From Zhihengliuella flava (GTDB taxonomy: Bacteria > Actinomycetota > Actinomycetes > Actinomycetales > Micrococcaceae), in NCBI RefSeq assembly GCF_015751895.1, contig NZ_JADOTZ010000001.1, positions 620,001-684,000 on the forward strand: a stretch of 64,000 nucleotides of DNA, given 5' to 3'. Numbering within the stretch: position 1 is the stretch's first letter; the number at the start of each line of letters is the position of its first letter. Of this stretch, positions 35,624 through 44,875 are shown piece by piece. Under the pieces are notes generated by a model. It had not been told where the DNA came from, made no database searches, and saw nothing but the letters and a program-made list of their open reading frames with translations. The position numbers and the translations under genes are program-made.

Positions 35624-37702
35624 TCATGCTCCTTCGCTGGCAGGTTCGGTGGCGGACGCCTCGCCAGCGTCGGGTGCAACGCTGGCCAGGACGTGGCTTT
35701 TGGGTACTTGGTCGCCGACCGCAACGTGCACGGTGACGATTCCGGAGACGGCGGCGAGCGCGGGGTGTTCCATCTTCATGGCCTCCACCGTGACGATCGG
35801 CTGCCCCGCTTCCACGCGATCGCCCGTGGAGGCGCTGAGTGAGACGACGGTGCCGGGCATCGGGGCCCGCAGGTCCGGGTCTCCCCCGGCGACCGCGCGC
35901 TTGAGCTGGGCCAAGTGCCGGTGCAGCTTGTCTCGGCGGCTGAGCAGCCGGACAGTCGCCGTCCGCCCGCCGGAGGCCAGCCACGCGGCTCCGGAGTCCT
36001 GATCCCACACCAACTTCGCGCTCACGCCGTCGCCGTCCAGCCGTGCCCGCCCGGCGTTGACCGTGACTCTCGCCGCGCCCGACTCACCGAGGGTGACGGG
36101 CACGGCCTCTCCGTCGACGTCCAGGTCATAGGTCCGACGCCGGTGCTCGCCGAGCCGCCAGCCGTCGCCCAGCTGCCACGGCCCCTGTCTCCCCGCAGCC
36201 GGGGGCGGGGCCGTCGCCGGGGCGCCCGCGTCCGGTACCAGCATCCCGGTGCCCAGGACGACCGCGGCGAAATCCAACTCCTCCCCGGTGAGCTCCCGGG
36301 AGGAGAATGCCCCGCGCCGGGCGATGAGGTTGGTGTCAAGCCGGCCCGCGGCGACGTCGTCGTCCGCAATGAGCGACCGCAGATACTCCACGTTCGTGGC
36401 GACGCCCAAGATCACGGTCTCTGCGAGGGCGCCGTCGAGGCGGTCGAGCGCCTCGGCCCGGTGGGCGCCGCGGGCGATGACCTTGGCGATCATCGGGTCG
36501 AACCCAGCGCTGATGGTGCCTGCTCCCTCGATGGCGGTATCGACGCGCAGGCCCTCCCCCTGCGGCAGTTCCACGTAGAAGGCTTTCCCTGCTGAGGGCA
36601 AGAAGTCGGCGGCGGGATCCTCGGCGTAGACCCTGGCTTCCACGGCGTGGCCGGACAAGCGCACGTCGTCCTGTCCAAAGGCCAGCGCCTGACCCGCCGC
36701 GATGCGCACCTGCTGCTCGACGAGATCGAGCCCCCGGCCCTCGACCCGAACCACCTCTTCTGTGACCGGGTGCTCCACTTGGAGTCGCGTGTTCATCTCC
36801 ATGAAAAAGAACTCGTCCGGAGCCTCGTCGGAGACCAGGAATTCCACGGTACCGGCGCCCCGGTAGCCGACGGACTCGGCCGCACGCACCGCGGCGGCGC
36901 CCAACCGAGCGCGAATCTCCTCCCCCGCGCGGCCCAGGCCGTCCAACAACGGCGCGGGGGCTTCTTCGATGACCTTCTGATGGCGGCGCTGAAGGGAACA
37001 TTCTCGCTCGGCGAGATGCACGGTCCTCCCGTGCCCGTCCGCGAGGACCTGGACTTCGATGTGCCGCGGCGTGGTGACCAGCCGTTCCAAGAAGAGGGTG
37101 TCGTCTCCAAAGGCGTTCCTCGCCGTACGCCGGGCCGAGGCCAGTGCGGCCGGCAGTTCCCCGGGTTCGGTGACCGCGAACATGCCCTTGCCGCCGCCGC
37201 CCGCGGACGGCTTGATGAGCAGGGGGTAGCCGATGGACTCCGCGGCCTCCGTGAGCTGCGCGTCGCTCAAGCCAGGTTCCGCAATACCCGGCACGACGGG
37301 CACGGAGTGGGCCTGCACGTGATTCTTCGAGCGGATCTTGTCCCCCATCAGGTTGATCGATTCGCTCGGTGGTCCGATGAACGTGATGCCAGCGGCCTCC
37401 AGCGCGCGGGCGAACTCCACATTTTCCGACAGAAAGCCGTAGCCCGGATGCACCGCCTGGGCTCCGGTGCTGCGGCACGCGGCGAGGATGACCTCGATGT
37501 TGAGGTAGGTGTCTGCAGCGGAGGGGTGCTCGGCATCGCCGAGCCCGACGGCCTCGTCGGCCTGGCGCACATGCAGCGCGTCGGCGTCGTCCGGGGCATA
37601 CACCGCGATGGAGCGGATGCCGAGCCGGCGGAGGGTGCGGATGATCCGCACCGCGATTTCGCCTCGGTTGGCGACGAGGACGGTTTCAAAGAGGTCAGTC
37701 AT
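35624..37702 (-). CDS. accA1: Acyl-CoA carboxylase alpha chain (biotin carboxylase plus biotin carrier)
   Basis: Protein of 692 residues joining a biotin carboxylase (about 1-450, with ATP-grasp segment KPSAGGGGKGMFAV and EMNTRLQVEHPVTE), a middle region, and a C-terminal biotinyl domain in which K643 of EAMKMEH carries biotin. With the beta chain next door it carboxylates an acyl-CoA. Synteny with mycobacterial accA1/accD1 points to 3-methylcrotonyl-CoA in leucine breakdown. Eight bases separate it from the beta-chain gene. Confidence 0.93.
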   Translation of the reverse strand: MTDLFETVLVANRGEIAVRIIRTLRRLGIRSIAVYAPDDADALHVRQADEAVGLGDAEHPSAADTYLNIEVILAACRSTGAQAVHPGYGFLSENVEFARALEAAGITFIGPPSESINLMGDKIRSKNHVQAHSVPVVPGIAEPGLSDAQLTEAAESIGYPLLIKPSAGGGGKGMFAVTEPGELPAALASARRTARNAFGDDTLFLERLVTTPRHIEVQVLADGHGRTVHLAERECSLQRRHQKVIEEAPAPLLDGLGRAGEEIRARLGAAAVRAAESVGYRGAGTVEFLVSDEAPDEFFFMEMNTRLQVEHPVTEEVVRVEGRGLDLVEQQVRIAAGQALAFGQDDVRLSGHAVEARVYAEDPAADFLPSAGKAFYVELPQGEGLRVDTAIEGAGTISAGFDPMIAKVIARGAHRAEALDRLDGALAETVILGVATNVEYLRSLIADDDVAAGRLDTNLIARRGAFSSRELTGEELDFAAVVLGTGMLVPDAGAPATAPPPAAGRQGPWQLGDGWRLGEHRRRTYDLDVDGEAVPVTLGESGAARVTVNAGRARLDGDGVSAKLVWDQDSGAAWLASGGRTATVRLLSRRDKLHRHLAQLKRAVAGGDPDLRAPMPGTVVSLSASTGDRVEAGQPIVTVEAMKMEHPALAAVSGIVTVHVAVGDQVPKSHVLASVAPDAGEASATEPASEGA

Positions 37703-37710
37703 GGTCAGTC

Positions 37711-39318
37711 CTACATCCGGAAGACGCCGAAGCCGGAGTCCGGCAACGGCTGGCGCGAGCAGACGTCGAGGGCGAGGCCCACCACGCGGCGGGTGTCCGC
37801 CGGGTCGATGATGCCGTCATCCCACAGGCGGGCGGTCGAGTAATAGGGATTGCCCTGCGCCTCGTACTGAGCGCGGATGGGCTCGGTGAACTCCGCCTCT
37901 TGCTCGGCGGTGAACTCGCCGCCGTGGGCTTCGATCCCGTCCCGTTTGACGGTGGCCAGCACGCTGGCCGCTTGGTTTCCGCCCATCACCGAGATGCGCG
38001 CCGCCGGCCACATCCACAAAAAGCGTGGCGAATAGGCCCGCCCACACATGGAGTAATTGCCGGCGCCAAAGGAGCCTCCAATGACTACCGTGAGCTTGGG
38101 AACCCGCGTGGTGGCGACCGCGGTGACCATCTTGGCCCCGTGCTTGGCAATGCCTCCGGCCTCATACTCTCGGCCCACCATGAATCCTGAGATGTTCTGC
38201 AGGAAGAGCAACGGAACACCTCGCTGATCGCACAGTTCAATGAAGTGCGCTCCCTTTTGCGCGGACTCCGCGAAGAGGATGCCGTTGTTGGCGACGATCC
38301 CGACGGGGTGGCCGTGGATCCTCGCGAAACCGGTCACCAAGGTCTCTCCGTAGTTCGCCTTGAACTCGTGGAACTCACTACCGTCCGTGATGCGGGCGAT
38401 GACCTCGCGCACGTCGAAGGAGGTGTTGAGGTCAGTCGGCACGGCGCCGTAGAGACCCTCCGGATCCACGACCGGCTCCATGGCCTCGGCGACCTCCCAC
38501 GCGGGCCGCTCGGGTGGCGGGAGCGTCTCCACGATGTCCCGAACCATCTGGAGGGCGTGCTCGTCATTCTCGGCCAAGTGGTCGACGACGCCGCTCGTTT
38601 TGGCGTGGACCTCACCGCCGCCGAGTTCCTCGGCTGTGACGACCTCGCCCGTGGCGGCCTTCACGAGGGGTGGCCCCCCGAGGAAAATGGTGCCTTGGCC
38701 GCGGACGATCACCGATTCGTCGCTCATCGCCGGCACGTAGGCCCCGCCCGCGGTGCAAGAGCCCATGACGGCGGCAATCTGCGGGATTTTGGCCGCAGAC
38801 AGCTGGGCCTGATGGTAGAAAATGCGGCCGAAGTGATCCTTATCCGGAAACACCTCGTCCTGCAGGGGGAGAAACGCGCCTCCCGAATCGACCAAGTAGA
38901 TGCACGGGAGGCGGTTCTCCCGGGCGATCTCTTGGGCGCGCAGGTGCTTCTTCACGGTCATCGGGAAGTAGGTTCCACCCTTGACCGTCGCGTCATTGCA
39001 CACGATCATCACGTGCCGGCCGTGCACCAGGCCAACGCCGGCGATGACGCCCGCGGCCGGCGCGCCGCCGTCGTACATGTCCTCAGCCGCGAGGGGTGCG
39101 ATTTCCAGAAACGGGGATCCCTCGTCGAGGAGCTGGTCGATGCGCTCGCGAGGGAGCAGTTTGCCGCGGTCGACGTGGCGTTGGCGGGCCTTCTCCGGGC
39201 CTCCGCGGGCGGCCGTAGCGAGCCGCTGGCGCAATTGATCCACCAAGGCGCGCTGGGCTGCCTGGTTGGCCGCAAACGCGGGGGAACCGGCGTCCACGTG
39301 GGTCTGCAGAGTCTCCAT
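37711..39318 (-). CDS. accD1: Acyl-CoA carboxylase beta chain (carboxyltransferase)
   Basis: Carboxyltransferase of 535 residues with two crotonase-fold halves. Visible are the oxyanion-forming glycines in [18 protein letters not shown], and the second-half [25 protein letters not shown] block, which is characteristic of methylcrotonyl-CoA carboxylases. It is the first gene of the five-gene operon. AAGGAAG lies before the ATG. The TetR-type operator at 39341-39364 is just upstream, consistent with induction by a pathway acyl-CoA. Confidence 0.94.
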   Translation of the reverse strand: METLQTHVDAGSPAFAANQAAQRALVDQLRQRLATAARGGPEKARQRHVDRGKLLPRERIDQLLDEGSPFLEIAPLAAEDMYDGGAPAAGVIAGVGLVHGRHVMIVCNDATVKGGTYFPMTVKKHLRAQEIARENRLPCIYLVDSGGAFLPLQDEVFPDKDHFGRIFYHQAQLSAAKIPQIAAVMGSCTAGGAYVPAMSDESVIVRGQGTIFLGGPPLVKAATGEVVTAEELGGGEVHAKTSGVVDHLAENDEHALQMVRDIVETLPPPERPAWEVAEAMEPVVDPEGLYGAVPTDLNTSFDVREVIARITDGSEFHEFKANYGETLVTGFARIHGHPVGIVANNGILFAESAQKGAHFIELCDQRGVPLLFLQNISGFMVGREYEAGGIAKHGAKMVTAVATTRVPKLTVVIGGSFGAGNYSMCGRAYSPRFLWMWPAARISVMGGNQAASVLATVKRDGIEAHGGEFTAEQEAEFTEPIRAQYEAQGNPYYSTARLWDDGIIDPADTRRVVGLALDVCSRQPLPDSGFGVFRM

Positions 39319-39340
39319 CGACTTCTTCCTTGTTAAGGAT

Positions 39341-39364
39341 CACTAACTTAAAAACAGGTTAGTG
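39341..39364. promoter_or_regulatory. Inverted-repeat operator between accD1 and tetR
   Basis: Perfect arms CACTAAC (39341-39347) and GTTAGTG (39358-39364) with a ten-base spacer. An overlapping partial repeat GGTTA (39357-39361) and TAACC (39370-39374) extends it to the right. It sits 23 bases from the accD1 start and upstream of the divergent TetR gene, so it is the likely binding site of that regulator. Confidence 0.75.
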
Positions 39365-39409
39365 TTGATTAACCACTGGTGTCCACCCCTGACTGTGAGG
39401 CAGGACACC

Positions 39410-39415
39410 TAGACT
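39410..39415 (+). promoter_or_regulatory. Putative -10 of the tetR gene
   Basis: TAGACT lies 31 bases before the tetR ATG, leaving room for a short leader with the GGAACG ribosome-binding site. The -35 is not clear. Confidence 0.3.
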
Positions 39416-39446
39416 GTTGAACCGCTGCCACCGACAGGATGGAACG

Positions 39447-40046
39447 ATGAGCGAGACGCCGAGCGCCCCCGAGAGGCGGCACAGCAAAGAGGACCGCAGG
39501 GCCACCTATTTGGCCGCCGCGGCACGGCTTTTTGCGGCCAACGGCTACCGGGGCGTGTCCATCGAAGACCTCGGTGCCGCCTGCGGGGTGAGCGGGCCCG
39601 CCGTCTACCGGCACTTCGCCAACAAGCAGGCCGTGCTGGCCGAACTCTTGCTGGGGGTCAGCCGCTCCCTACTCGACGGCAGCACCATGGTGGCCGACGA
39701 TTCGCTGGCGGCCGACGTCGTGCTGCAGCGCCTGATCGAGTTTCAGGCGGACTTCGCCCTGAACAACCCTGAGGTCATCCGCGTCCACGATCGCGACCTC
39801 GCGAGCCTCGATCCGGAACCTGCCGGCGAGGTGCGGCGCCTGCAGCGAGAGTACATCCGCGTCTGGACCGACCAGCTACGGCTGCTGCACCCGAACGAGT
39901 CGGCCGACGGCGCCCGCCAGCGCGCACAGGCCGTCTTTGGCTTGCTGAACTCGACCCCACACTCCAACACCCGGGAAGCAGCGTCAACACAGAGGTCACG
40001 CCTCGTCGCGATGGCATGGGCCGCCCTGCAAGCACCGGTACCCTAG
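39447..40046 (+). CDS. TetR-family regulator of the leucine-type operon
   Basis: Repressor of 199 residues: N-terminal helix-turn-helix (SIEDLGAACGVSGPAVYRHFANKQAVLAEL) and a helical ligand-binding domain. Its divergent position to accD1, with an inverted repeat between them, matches the TetR gene Rv2506 beside mycobacterial accD1. It probably controls both genes and senses an acyl-CoA intermediate. Confidence 0.9.
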   Translation: MSETPSAPERRHSKEDRRATYLAAAARLFAANGYRGVSIEDLGAACGVSGPAVYRHFANKQAVLAELLLGVSRSLLDGSTMVADDSLAADVVLQRLIEFQADFALNNPEVIRVHDRDLASLDPEPAGEVRRLQREYIRVWTDQLRLLHPNESADGARQRAQAVFGLLNSTPHSNTREAASTQRSRLVAMAWAALQAPVP

Positions 40047-40133
40047 AGACGGAAGGCCCGCCGCAACGCAGCGCCGGGTCAGCACGTGAACCCGACGGAG
40101 CGGATCGCTCCGAGGCAAGGAATGAGGAACGCC

Positions 40134-40598
40134 GTGAACCTACGCCCCGTGGAGCCAGCGGATCTCGACTGGTTTTTTGAGCACCAGCAGGACCCCGAGG
40201 CCAACACCATGGCTGGTTTTACCGCTAAGAACCCCGCAGACCGCGGGGTGTTTGACCACCACTGGTCCACCATCCTGTCCGATCCGGAGATTACCGTGCG
40301 CACCATTGAGCACGAGGACGCCGTGGTGGGCTACGTCGGCGCGTACCCCAACGAGGGCTACCCAGAAGTCACGTTCTGGACGGATAAGCAGTATTGGAGC
40401 CGAGGCATCACCACGAGCGCGGTGGACGCCTTCCTCGCCGAATACGCCGAGCGCCCCATCCGCGCCCGCGTTGTAACGGACAACGTCGGCTCGCAGAAGG
40501 TGCTGGAGCGCCGCGGCTTCACCATCGTCGGTGAGGCGGAGGGCTTCGCCAATGCCCGTGCCGCCGTCGTCAAGGAATACATCATGGAGCTCGCCTAG
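40134..40598 (+). CDS. GNAT-family N-acetyltransferase
   Basis: Protein of 154 residues of the RimJ/RimL-like GNAT group: NLRPVEPADLDWFFEHQ at the start, the acetyl-CoA-binding YWSRGITTSAVDAFL, and NVGSQKVLERRGFTIVGEA near the end. The GTG at 40134 is preferred because GAGGAA lies five bases upstream; an in-frame ATG at 40122 is possible. It ends nine bases before the LacI gene and may share its transcript. The acceptor is unknown. Confidence 0.82.
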   Translation: MNLRPVEPADLDWFFEHQQDPEANTMAGFTAKNPADRGVFDHHWSTILSDPEITVRTIEHEDAVVGYVGAYPNEGYPEVTFWTDKQYWSRGITTSAVDAFLAEYAERPIRARVVTDNVGSQKVLERRGFTIVGEAEGFANARAAVVKEYIMELA

Positions 40599-40607
40599 GA
40601 GATCCCC

Positions 40608-41633
40608 ATGCCCACCCGCCGTCCGACGGCCCAAGACGTCGCAAAACGCGCCGGGGCCTCCCGGAGCGCTGTCTCCATGGTCATGAACGGCACCGCAGAC
40701 GGGAACGTGTCAGCGGACCTGCAGGATAGGATTCGCCGCGCGGCGGCCCAGCTCGAATACACGCCGCATCCCATCGCGTCGGGGCTGCGCCGCCAGCGCT
40801 CCCAGATGATCGGGATCGTTACCGACGAGGCCGCGTCCAGCCCCTTTGCTGGCCGCATGCTGGCGGGGGCGTCACAGGCCGCCGCCGCGCAGGGCTATCT
40901 CACCGTCATCGCCGATGCGGGCGGGCCGGCGGCGGACACCTCCCACTTCGTGGAGGAACTGCGCCGCCGGCGCGTCGACGGGCTCATCCTCGCCACACAG
41001 TCGCTGCGGACGATCCACGTGGCGGACGGGCTGCGCCGGCAGCCCTCGGTACTCGCCAACTGCCGCGACGCCGCGGGGACGATGGCCGCCATTATCCCGG
41101 ACGAGGAACGCGGCGGGCGCGAGGCGACGGAGCACCTGCTTGCTCTGGGGCACCGCAGGATCGTGTGGATTGGCGGTGGGAATGACATCGACGCCCGCCC
41201 CGCGCGTATCCGCGGCTTCCAGACAGCACTGGCGTCGGCCGGCCTGCCGCCCGGTGAAGTCGTCGAGGCCGGCTGGGATATCGACGACGGTTTCCGAGCC
41301 GCTGAGGTTCTGTTCTCACGAGAGACCGAGGTACGCCCCCATGCCCTGTTCTGCGCCAACGACCGCGTCGCGACGGGCGCGCTGCTGGCCGCCCGAACCG
41401 CCGGCCTCGGCGTGCCCGGCGACGTTTCCATCATGGGCTACGACGATCAACGGCACCTCGCCGACGCCACGGTCCCCGGACTGACGACGATGGCCCTGCC
41501 CCACGAGGGCATCGGCCGCGTCGCCGCCGAGCGGCTCATCGCGGCCCTCGACGGGCAGGCGATGATCGGAACGGACACCACGCTGCTCGAATGCCCTCTG
41601 GTGGTCCGGGGCTCCACGGGCCCACGCCCGTGA
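40608..41633 (+). CDS. LacI-family regulator, probably of the GH32 operon
   Basis: Regulator of 341 residues with a LacI helix-turn-helix at the start (TAQDVAKRAGASRSAVSMVM) and a periplasmic-binding-like sugar domain. AGGAG precedes the ATG. It converges on the GH32 fructosidase gene with 32 bases between stops. The LacI-type palindrome at 46308-46319, before the operon's first gene, is a good candidate site. Function as fructan/sucrose repressor is inferred from neighbours. Confidence 0.86.
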   Translation: MPTRRPTAQDVAKRAGASRSAVSMVMNGTADGNVSADLQDRIRRAAAQLEYTPHPIASGLRRQRSQMIGIVTDEAASSPFAGRMLAGASQAAAAQGYLTVIADAGGPAADTSHFVEELRRRRVDGLILATQSLRTIHVADGLRRQPSVLANCRDAAGTMAAIIPDEERGGREATEHLLALGHRRIVWIGGGNDIDARPARIRGFQTALASAGLPPGEVVEAGWDIDDGFRAAEVLFSRETEVRPHALFCANDRVATGALLAARTAGLGVPGDVSIMGYDDQRHLADATVPGLTTMALPHEGIGRVAAERLIAALDGQAMIGTDTTLLECPLVVRGSTGPRP

Positions 41634-41665
41634 CCGGCCCGCCGAGGCCGCCCCGGCTGAACGAG

Positions 41666-43015
41666 TCAGTCGCTAACGCGATACTCCACGGACATCGTCT
41701 CCAGGGCCCAGGCGTCGGCGACCGCTCCTGTGACGCGCACGGCCCACTCCTCGCCGGCCTCCGGGTAGGCGCGCACCGTGTGGGAGACGCTGCCGCCCCG
41801 GAAGGCCTCGACGATGCTGCGGTCGATGAAGACGCGGGCGCCCTCGGCCGCGATCGCCAGGACCGGCCGCTCCCCCGCCTCGGAGACCAGCAGCACCTCG
41901 ATCTCGGCGCCCGCTGCGACGGCTCCGGCCACGGCGATCTCCGCCGGGTCCGAGACGACGTGGACGGGCCCGGGTTCGAGCGTTGCGCGGCTGCCCCGCA
42001 GGGCCGCCAGTTCGGGTGCGGGTGCGACGACGAGGCGCTCGGCCTCCAGCCCGAGGGTTCGCGGTAGCGTCAGCACGCCGGCCCAGCCAGCGGCGTCGGC
42101 GTAGGTTTCCGCGCGTCCCTCCCAGGACCAGCCCCACATGAGCGTCCTGTCTTCCTCCGCGAGCGCCTGCGGTGCGTAGAAGTCGGGTCCGGTGTCGGCC
42201 CGTCCGCCTGCAGTGGGCGCGAACCGCAGCAAGGTGCCGGCCTCGTCGGTTTCGATGTCTCCGACCAGGTAGGCAACGCTTTCGAGGCGGTGCCTGTCAT
42301 CCACCCAGCGCCACAACGAGAGCAGCAGGACCCAGCGTCCGTCGAGCTCGACGAGCTGCGGGCACTCCCAGATCTCCGCCTCGGCCCACTCGCGGGCGAC
42401 GCCGTCACCCGTATCCAGGAAGCGACCCAGATACCGCCACGACGTCAGGTCCTCGGCATCGTAGAGCAGCAGCGCGGGATCGCCGCCGCGCGAACCGGCG
42501 CCCTGGAGCGCGTAGCGGCGGCCGGCGAACGTGAAGAGGAACGGGTCGCGCACATCCGTGAACGATTCACCGCGCGGCATGCCTGTGGCCGGGGCCGGCG
42601 CCTTCTCCCACGCGTTGAGCTCGGAATCGCTGCTGCGGGCGAGCAGCACGGCCGATGCCCCGCCGTCTTGGCGCACGCCCGTGTAGACCAGCGTGGGTGT
42701 GCCGGCGTCCACGGTGGCGACGCCGGACCAGCAGCCGAAGGCGTCGCCTGCGTCGTCGTCCGGGGAGATCGCGACGGGATGCTCGCGCCATGAGACGAGG
42801 TCGGCAGAACTCAGGTGGGCCCAGGAGATCCGGTGGTGACGCGCCGATTCGGGGTTGTACTGGCAGAAGACATGGTACCGCCCGTCGTGGCGGAGCAGCC
42901 CGTTCGGGTCGTTGAGCCAGCCCGCCTCCGGCCTCGGGTGGATGACGGGTCGGAGAGGATCCGACGTCGCGGCGGCGGCACCGTGCGTGTCGTGGTGGTT
43001 GACCTGCGTTGTCAC
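41666..43015 (-). CDS. GH32 beta-fructofuranosidase (sucrose/fructan hydrolase)
   Basis: Glycoside hydrolase family 32 enzyme of 449 residues. The catalytic triad is visible: nucleophile D36 in WLNDPNG, the transition-state D157 in RDP, and acid/base E216 in the EC motif (IWECPQL). No signal peptide is seen, so it acts inside the cell on sucrose or short fructans imported by the upstream transporter. AAAGGA six bases before the GTG at 43015 fixes the start; an ATG five codons earlier overlaps that site. Last gene of the operon. Confidence 0.92.
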   Translation of the reverse strand: MTTQVNHHDTHGAAAATSDPLRPVIHPRPEAGWLNDPNGLLRHDGRYHVFCQYNPESARHHRISWAHLSSADLVSWREHPVAISPDDDAGDAFGCWSGVATVDAGTPTLVYTGVRQDGGASAVLLARSSDSELNAWEKAPAPATGMPRGESFTDVRDPFLFTFAGRRYALQGAGSRGGDPALLLYDAEDLTSWRYLGRFLDTGDGVAREWAEAEIWECPQLVELDGRWVLLLSLWRWVDDRHRLESVAYLVGDIETDEAGTLLRFAPTAGGRADTGPDFYAPQALAEEDRTLMWGWSWEGRAETYADAAGWAGVLTLPRTLGLEAERLVVAPAPELAALRGSRATLEPGPVHVVSDPAEIAVAGAVAAGAEIEVLLVSEAGERPVLAIAAEGARVFIDRSIVEAFRGGSVSHTVRAYPEAGEEWAVRVTGAVADAWALETMSVEYRVSD

Positions 43016-43038
43016 AAGCGGTCCTTTCATGTGGGGAT

Positions 43039-43914
43039 CTACTTTCCGACGCCGGCGGTCAGGCCGGCCCGCAGGCTGCGTTGACCGAAGAAGAACACGA
43101 CCAGTGCGGGGAGCATGGAGAGGATCACGCCGGCGAGCACCACGGAGATGCTGCCCGTGCCCATGTTGCCCTGCAGGGAGACCAGCCCGAGCGGCAGGGT
43201 GAAGTTCTCTTCGGAGATGGTCAGGATCAGCGGTCGGAAGAACTCGTTCCAGTGGTAGTTGAAGGCGAGGATGCCCACGATCGCCATACCCGGCGTCGCC
43301 AGCGGCAGGTAGACGGACCGGAAGATCCGCCACTGACTGGCCCCGTCGATTTCGGCCGCCTCGGCGAGTTCCGCCGGGACGCCCATGAAGTACTGGCGCA
43401 TCAGGAACGTGCCGAAGGCGGTCGGGATGGCGGGGATGATGAGCGCGAGCAGCGTGTCCGCCAGGCCCATGCCGCGGATGATCATGAAGACGGGCACGAT
43501 CGTCACCTGGACGGGGATCATCATGGTGGCCAGGACCAGCCCGAAGAGCAGCTTGTTGCCCTTGAACTTCAGGCGGGCGAACGCGTAGCCGGCCATGGCC
43601 GCCGTCATCATCTGCCCGGCGGCGATCAATCCGGTCATCAGGGCCGAGTTCACGACCAGCCGGATCATGTCGATCTGCGCGAACACCTCGGAGTAGGACG
43701 TGAAGTCCGGGTCCCACGGGATGAACCGGGGCGGGAGGTCGAACGACTCGGACGGGAGCCGCAGCGAAGTGGAAAGCGTCCACATCACGGGCCCGAGTGT
43801 CAGCACGGCCGCCACGAGGAGAACCACGAGGCGCCCGACGTATGCGCTCGTGACGGGCTTGCGCGCCGCGCGGCGCCGGGGCGCCGGGGCTTTCTTGTCG
43901 ATTTGTGTAGTCAT
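43039..43914 (-). CDS. Sugar ABC transporter permease
   Basis: Permease of 291 residues of the MalG type with six membrane segments and an EAA loop (ELAEAAEIDGASQWRIF). It lies seven bases from the partner permease and 23 bases before the GH32 gene. It forms the import channel for the GH32 substrate. No ATPase gene is present in the operon. Confidence 0.9.
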   Translation of the reverse strand: MTTQIDKKAPAPRRRAARKPVTSAYVGRLVVLLVAAVLTLGPVMWTLSTSLRLPSESFDLPPRFIPWDPDFTSYSEVFAQIDMIRLVVNSALMTGLIAAGQMMTAAMAGYAFARLKFKGNKLLFGLVLATMMIPVQVTIVPVFMIIRGMGLADTLLALIIPAIPTAFGTFLMRQYFMGVPAELAEAAEIDGASQWRIFRSVYLPLATPGMAIVGILAFNYHWNEFFRPLILTISEENFTLPLGLVSLQGNMGTGSISVVLAGVILSMLPALVVFFFGQRSLRAGLTAGVGK

Positions 43915-43921
43915 GGGTGCC

Positions 43922-44875
43922 TCACTGGTAGAAGACGAATCGGCGGCTGAGCTGGAACTGCACGTAAGTGACGGCCATGATCAGCAGCATCAGAACGAGA
44001 CCGATGGCGGAGGCGCGGCCGAACTCGAGCTGCTCGAACGCCGACTCGAAGACGACCATGACCGCGCTGCGGGTCGAATCTCCGGGACCGCCACGGGTCA
44101 GCACGTACGGCTGGTCGAAGACCTGCAGTGCCGTGATGACGGCCATGACCGACGCCACGAGGGTGGTTGGGCTCAGCAGGGGCATCGTCACGTTCAAGAA
44201 CTTCTTGATCCCGGAGGCACCGTCCAGCTCGGCCGCCTCGTAGACCTCCTTCGGGATGTTCCCCAAGCCGCCGACGAACAGCAGGAAGGAGAACCCGAAG
44301 TTCTGCCACACGTAGACGATGATGACGACGGCGGCCGCGCCGGCCGGCGTCGTCAGCCACGGCACCGGAGCCAGGCCGACGAGGCCGATCAGCCAGTTCA
44401 CGACGCCGAACTGCTCGTTGAACAGGTAGCCCATGAAGATCGAAACCGACGCGGCGGAGAGCACCAGCGGGAAGAAGAACGTCGAGCGGAAGAAGACGCG
44501 GAGCCAGTCCGGCAGCCGCTCCTGAATCATGCTGGCTAGCACCAGGGCGATGCCCAGCTGCAGGGTCACCGCGATGATCACGAAGACGATCGTGTTCAGG
44601 AAACTGACGCGAACCGTCGGGTCCAGCGCGATGTCGGCAAAGTTCGCCAGGCCCACGAATTCTGGCCGGGAGATGATGTCCCAGCGGAAGAAGGCCAGGA
44701 CGAGCGAGCCGATGATCGGCACGATCGTGAAGATACCCATGCCGACGATCGTCGGTGCGAGCAGCACCCATGCGAACAGGTTGTTCGTGCGTCGGCGCGG
44801 TGCCGGCTTCGGTCGCGACGGCGGGGTCGTTCCTGCGTGTCCGGAGGCGCTCCGGCGGCTCATCTTGCTGCTCAT
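43922..44875 (-). CDS. Sugar ABC transporter permease
   Basis: Permease of 317 residues of the MalF type. A polar, Arg/Pro-rich N-terminus of about 30 residues precedes six membrane segments, with the EAA loop EVYEAAELDGASGIKKF. GGGAG lies seven bases before the ATG at 44875, whose A overlaps the last base of the binding-protein stop (TGATG). Confidence 0.9.
   Translation of the reverse strand: MSSKMSRRSASGHAGTTPPSRPKPAPRRRTNNLFAWVLLAPTIVGMGIFTIVPIIGSLVLAFFRWDIISRPEFVGLANFADIALDPTVRVSFLNTIVFVIIAVTLQLGIALVLASMIQERLPDWLRVFFRSTFFFPLVLSAASVSIFMGYLFNEQFGVVNWLIGLVGLAPVPWLTTPAGAAAVVIIVYVWQNFGFSFLLFVGGLGNIPKEVYEAAELDGASGIKKFLNVTMPLLSPTTLVASVMAVITALQVFDQPYVLTRGGPGDSTRSAVMVVFESAFEQLEFGRASAIGLVLMLLIMAVTYVQFQLSRRFVFYQ

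Noticed and set aside
34452-36008. A longer acyl-CoA dehydrogenase starting inside the carboxylase gene
   Set aside because: The added residues are arginine-rich and unlike the family, while a ribosome-binding site sits in front of the ATG at 35621.
36336-37478. A long second frame inside the carboxylase alpha-chain gene
   Set aside because: It encodes arginine/glycine/histidine-rich sequence typical of frame shadows; the accA1 reading is complete and conserved.
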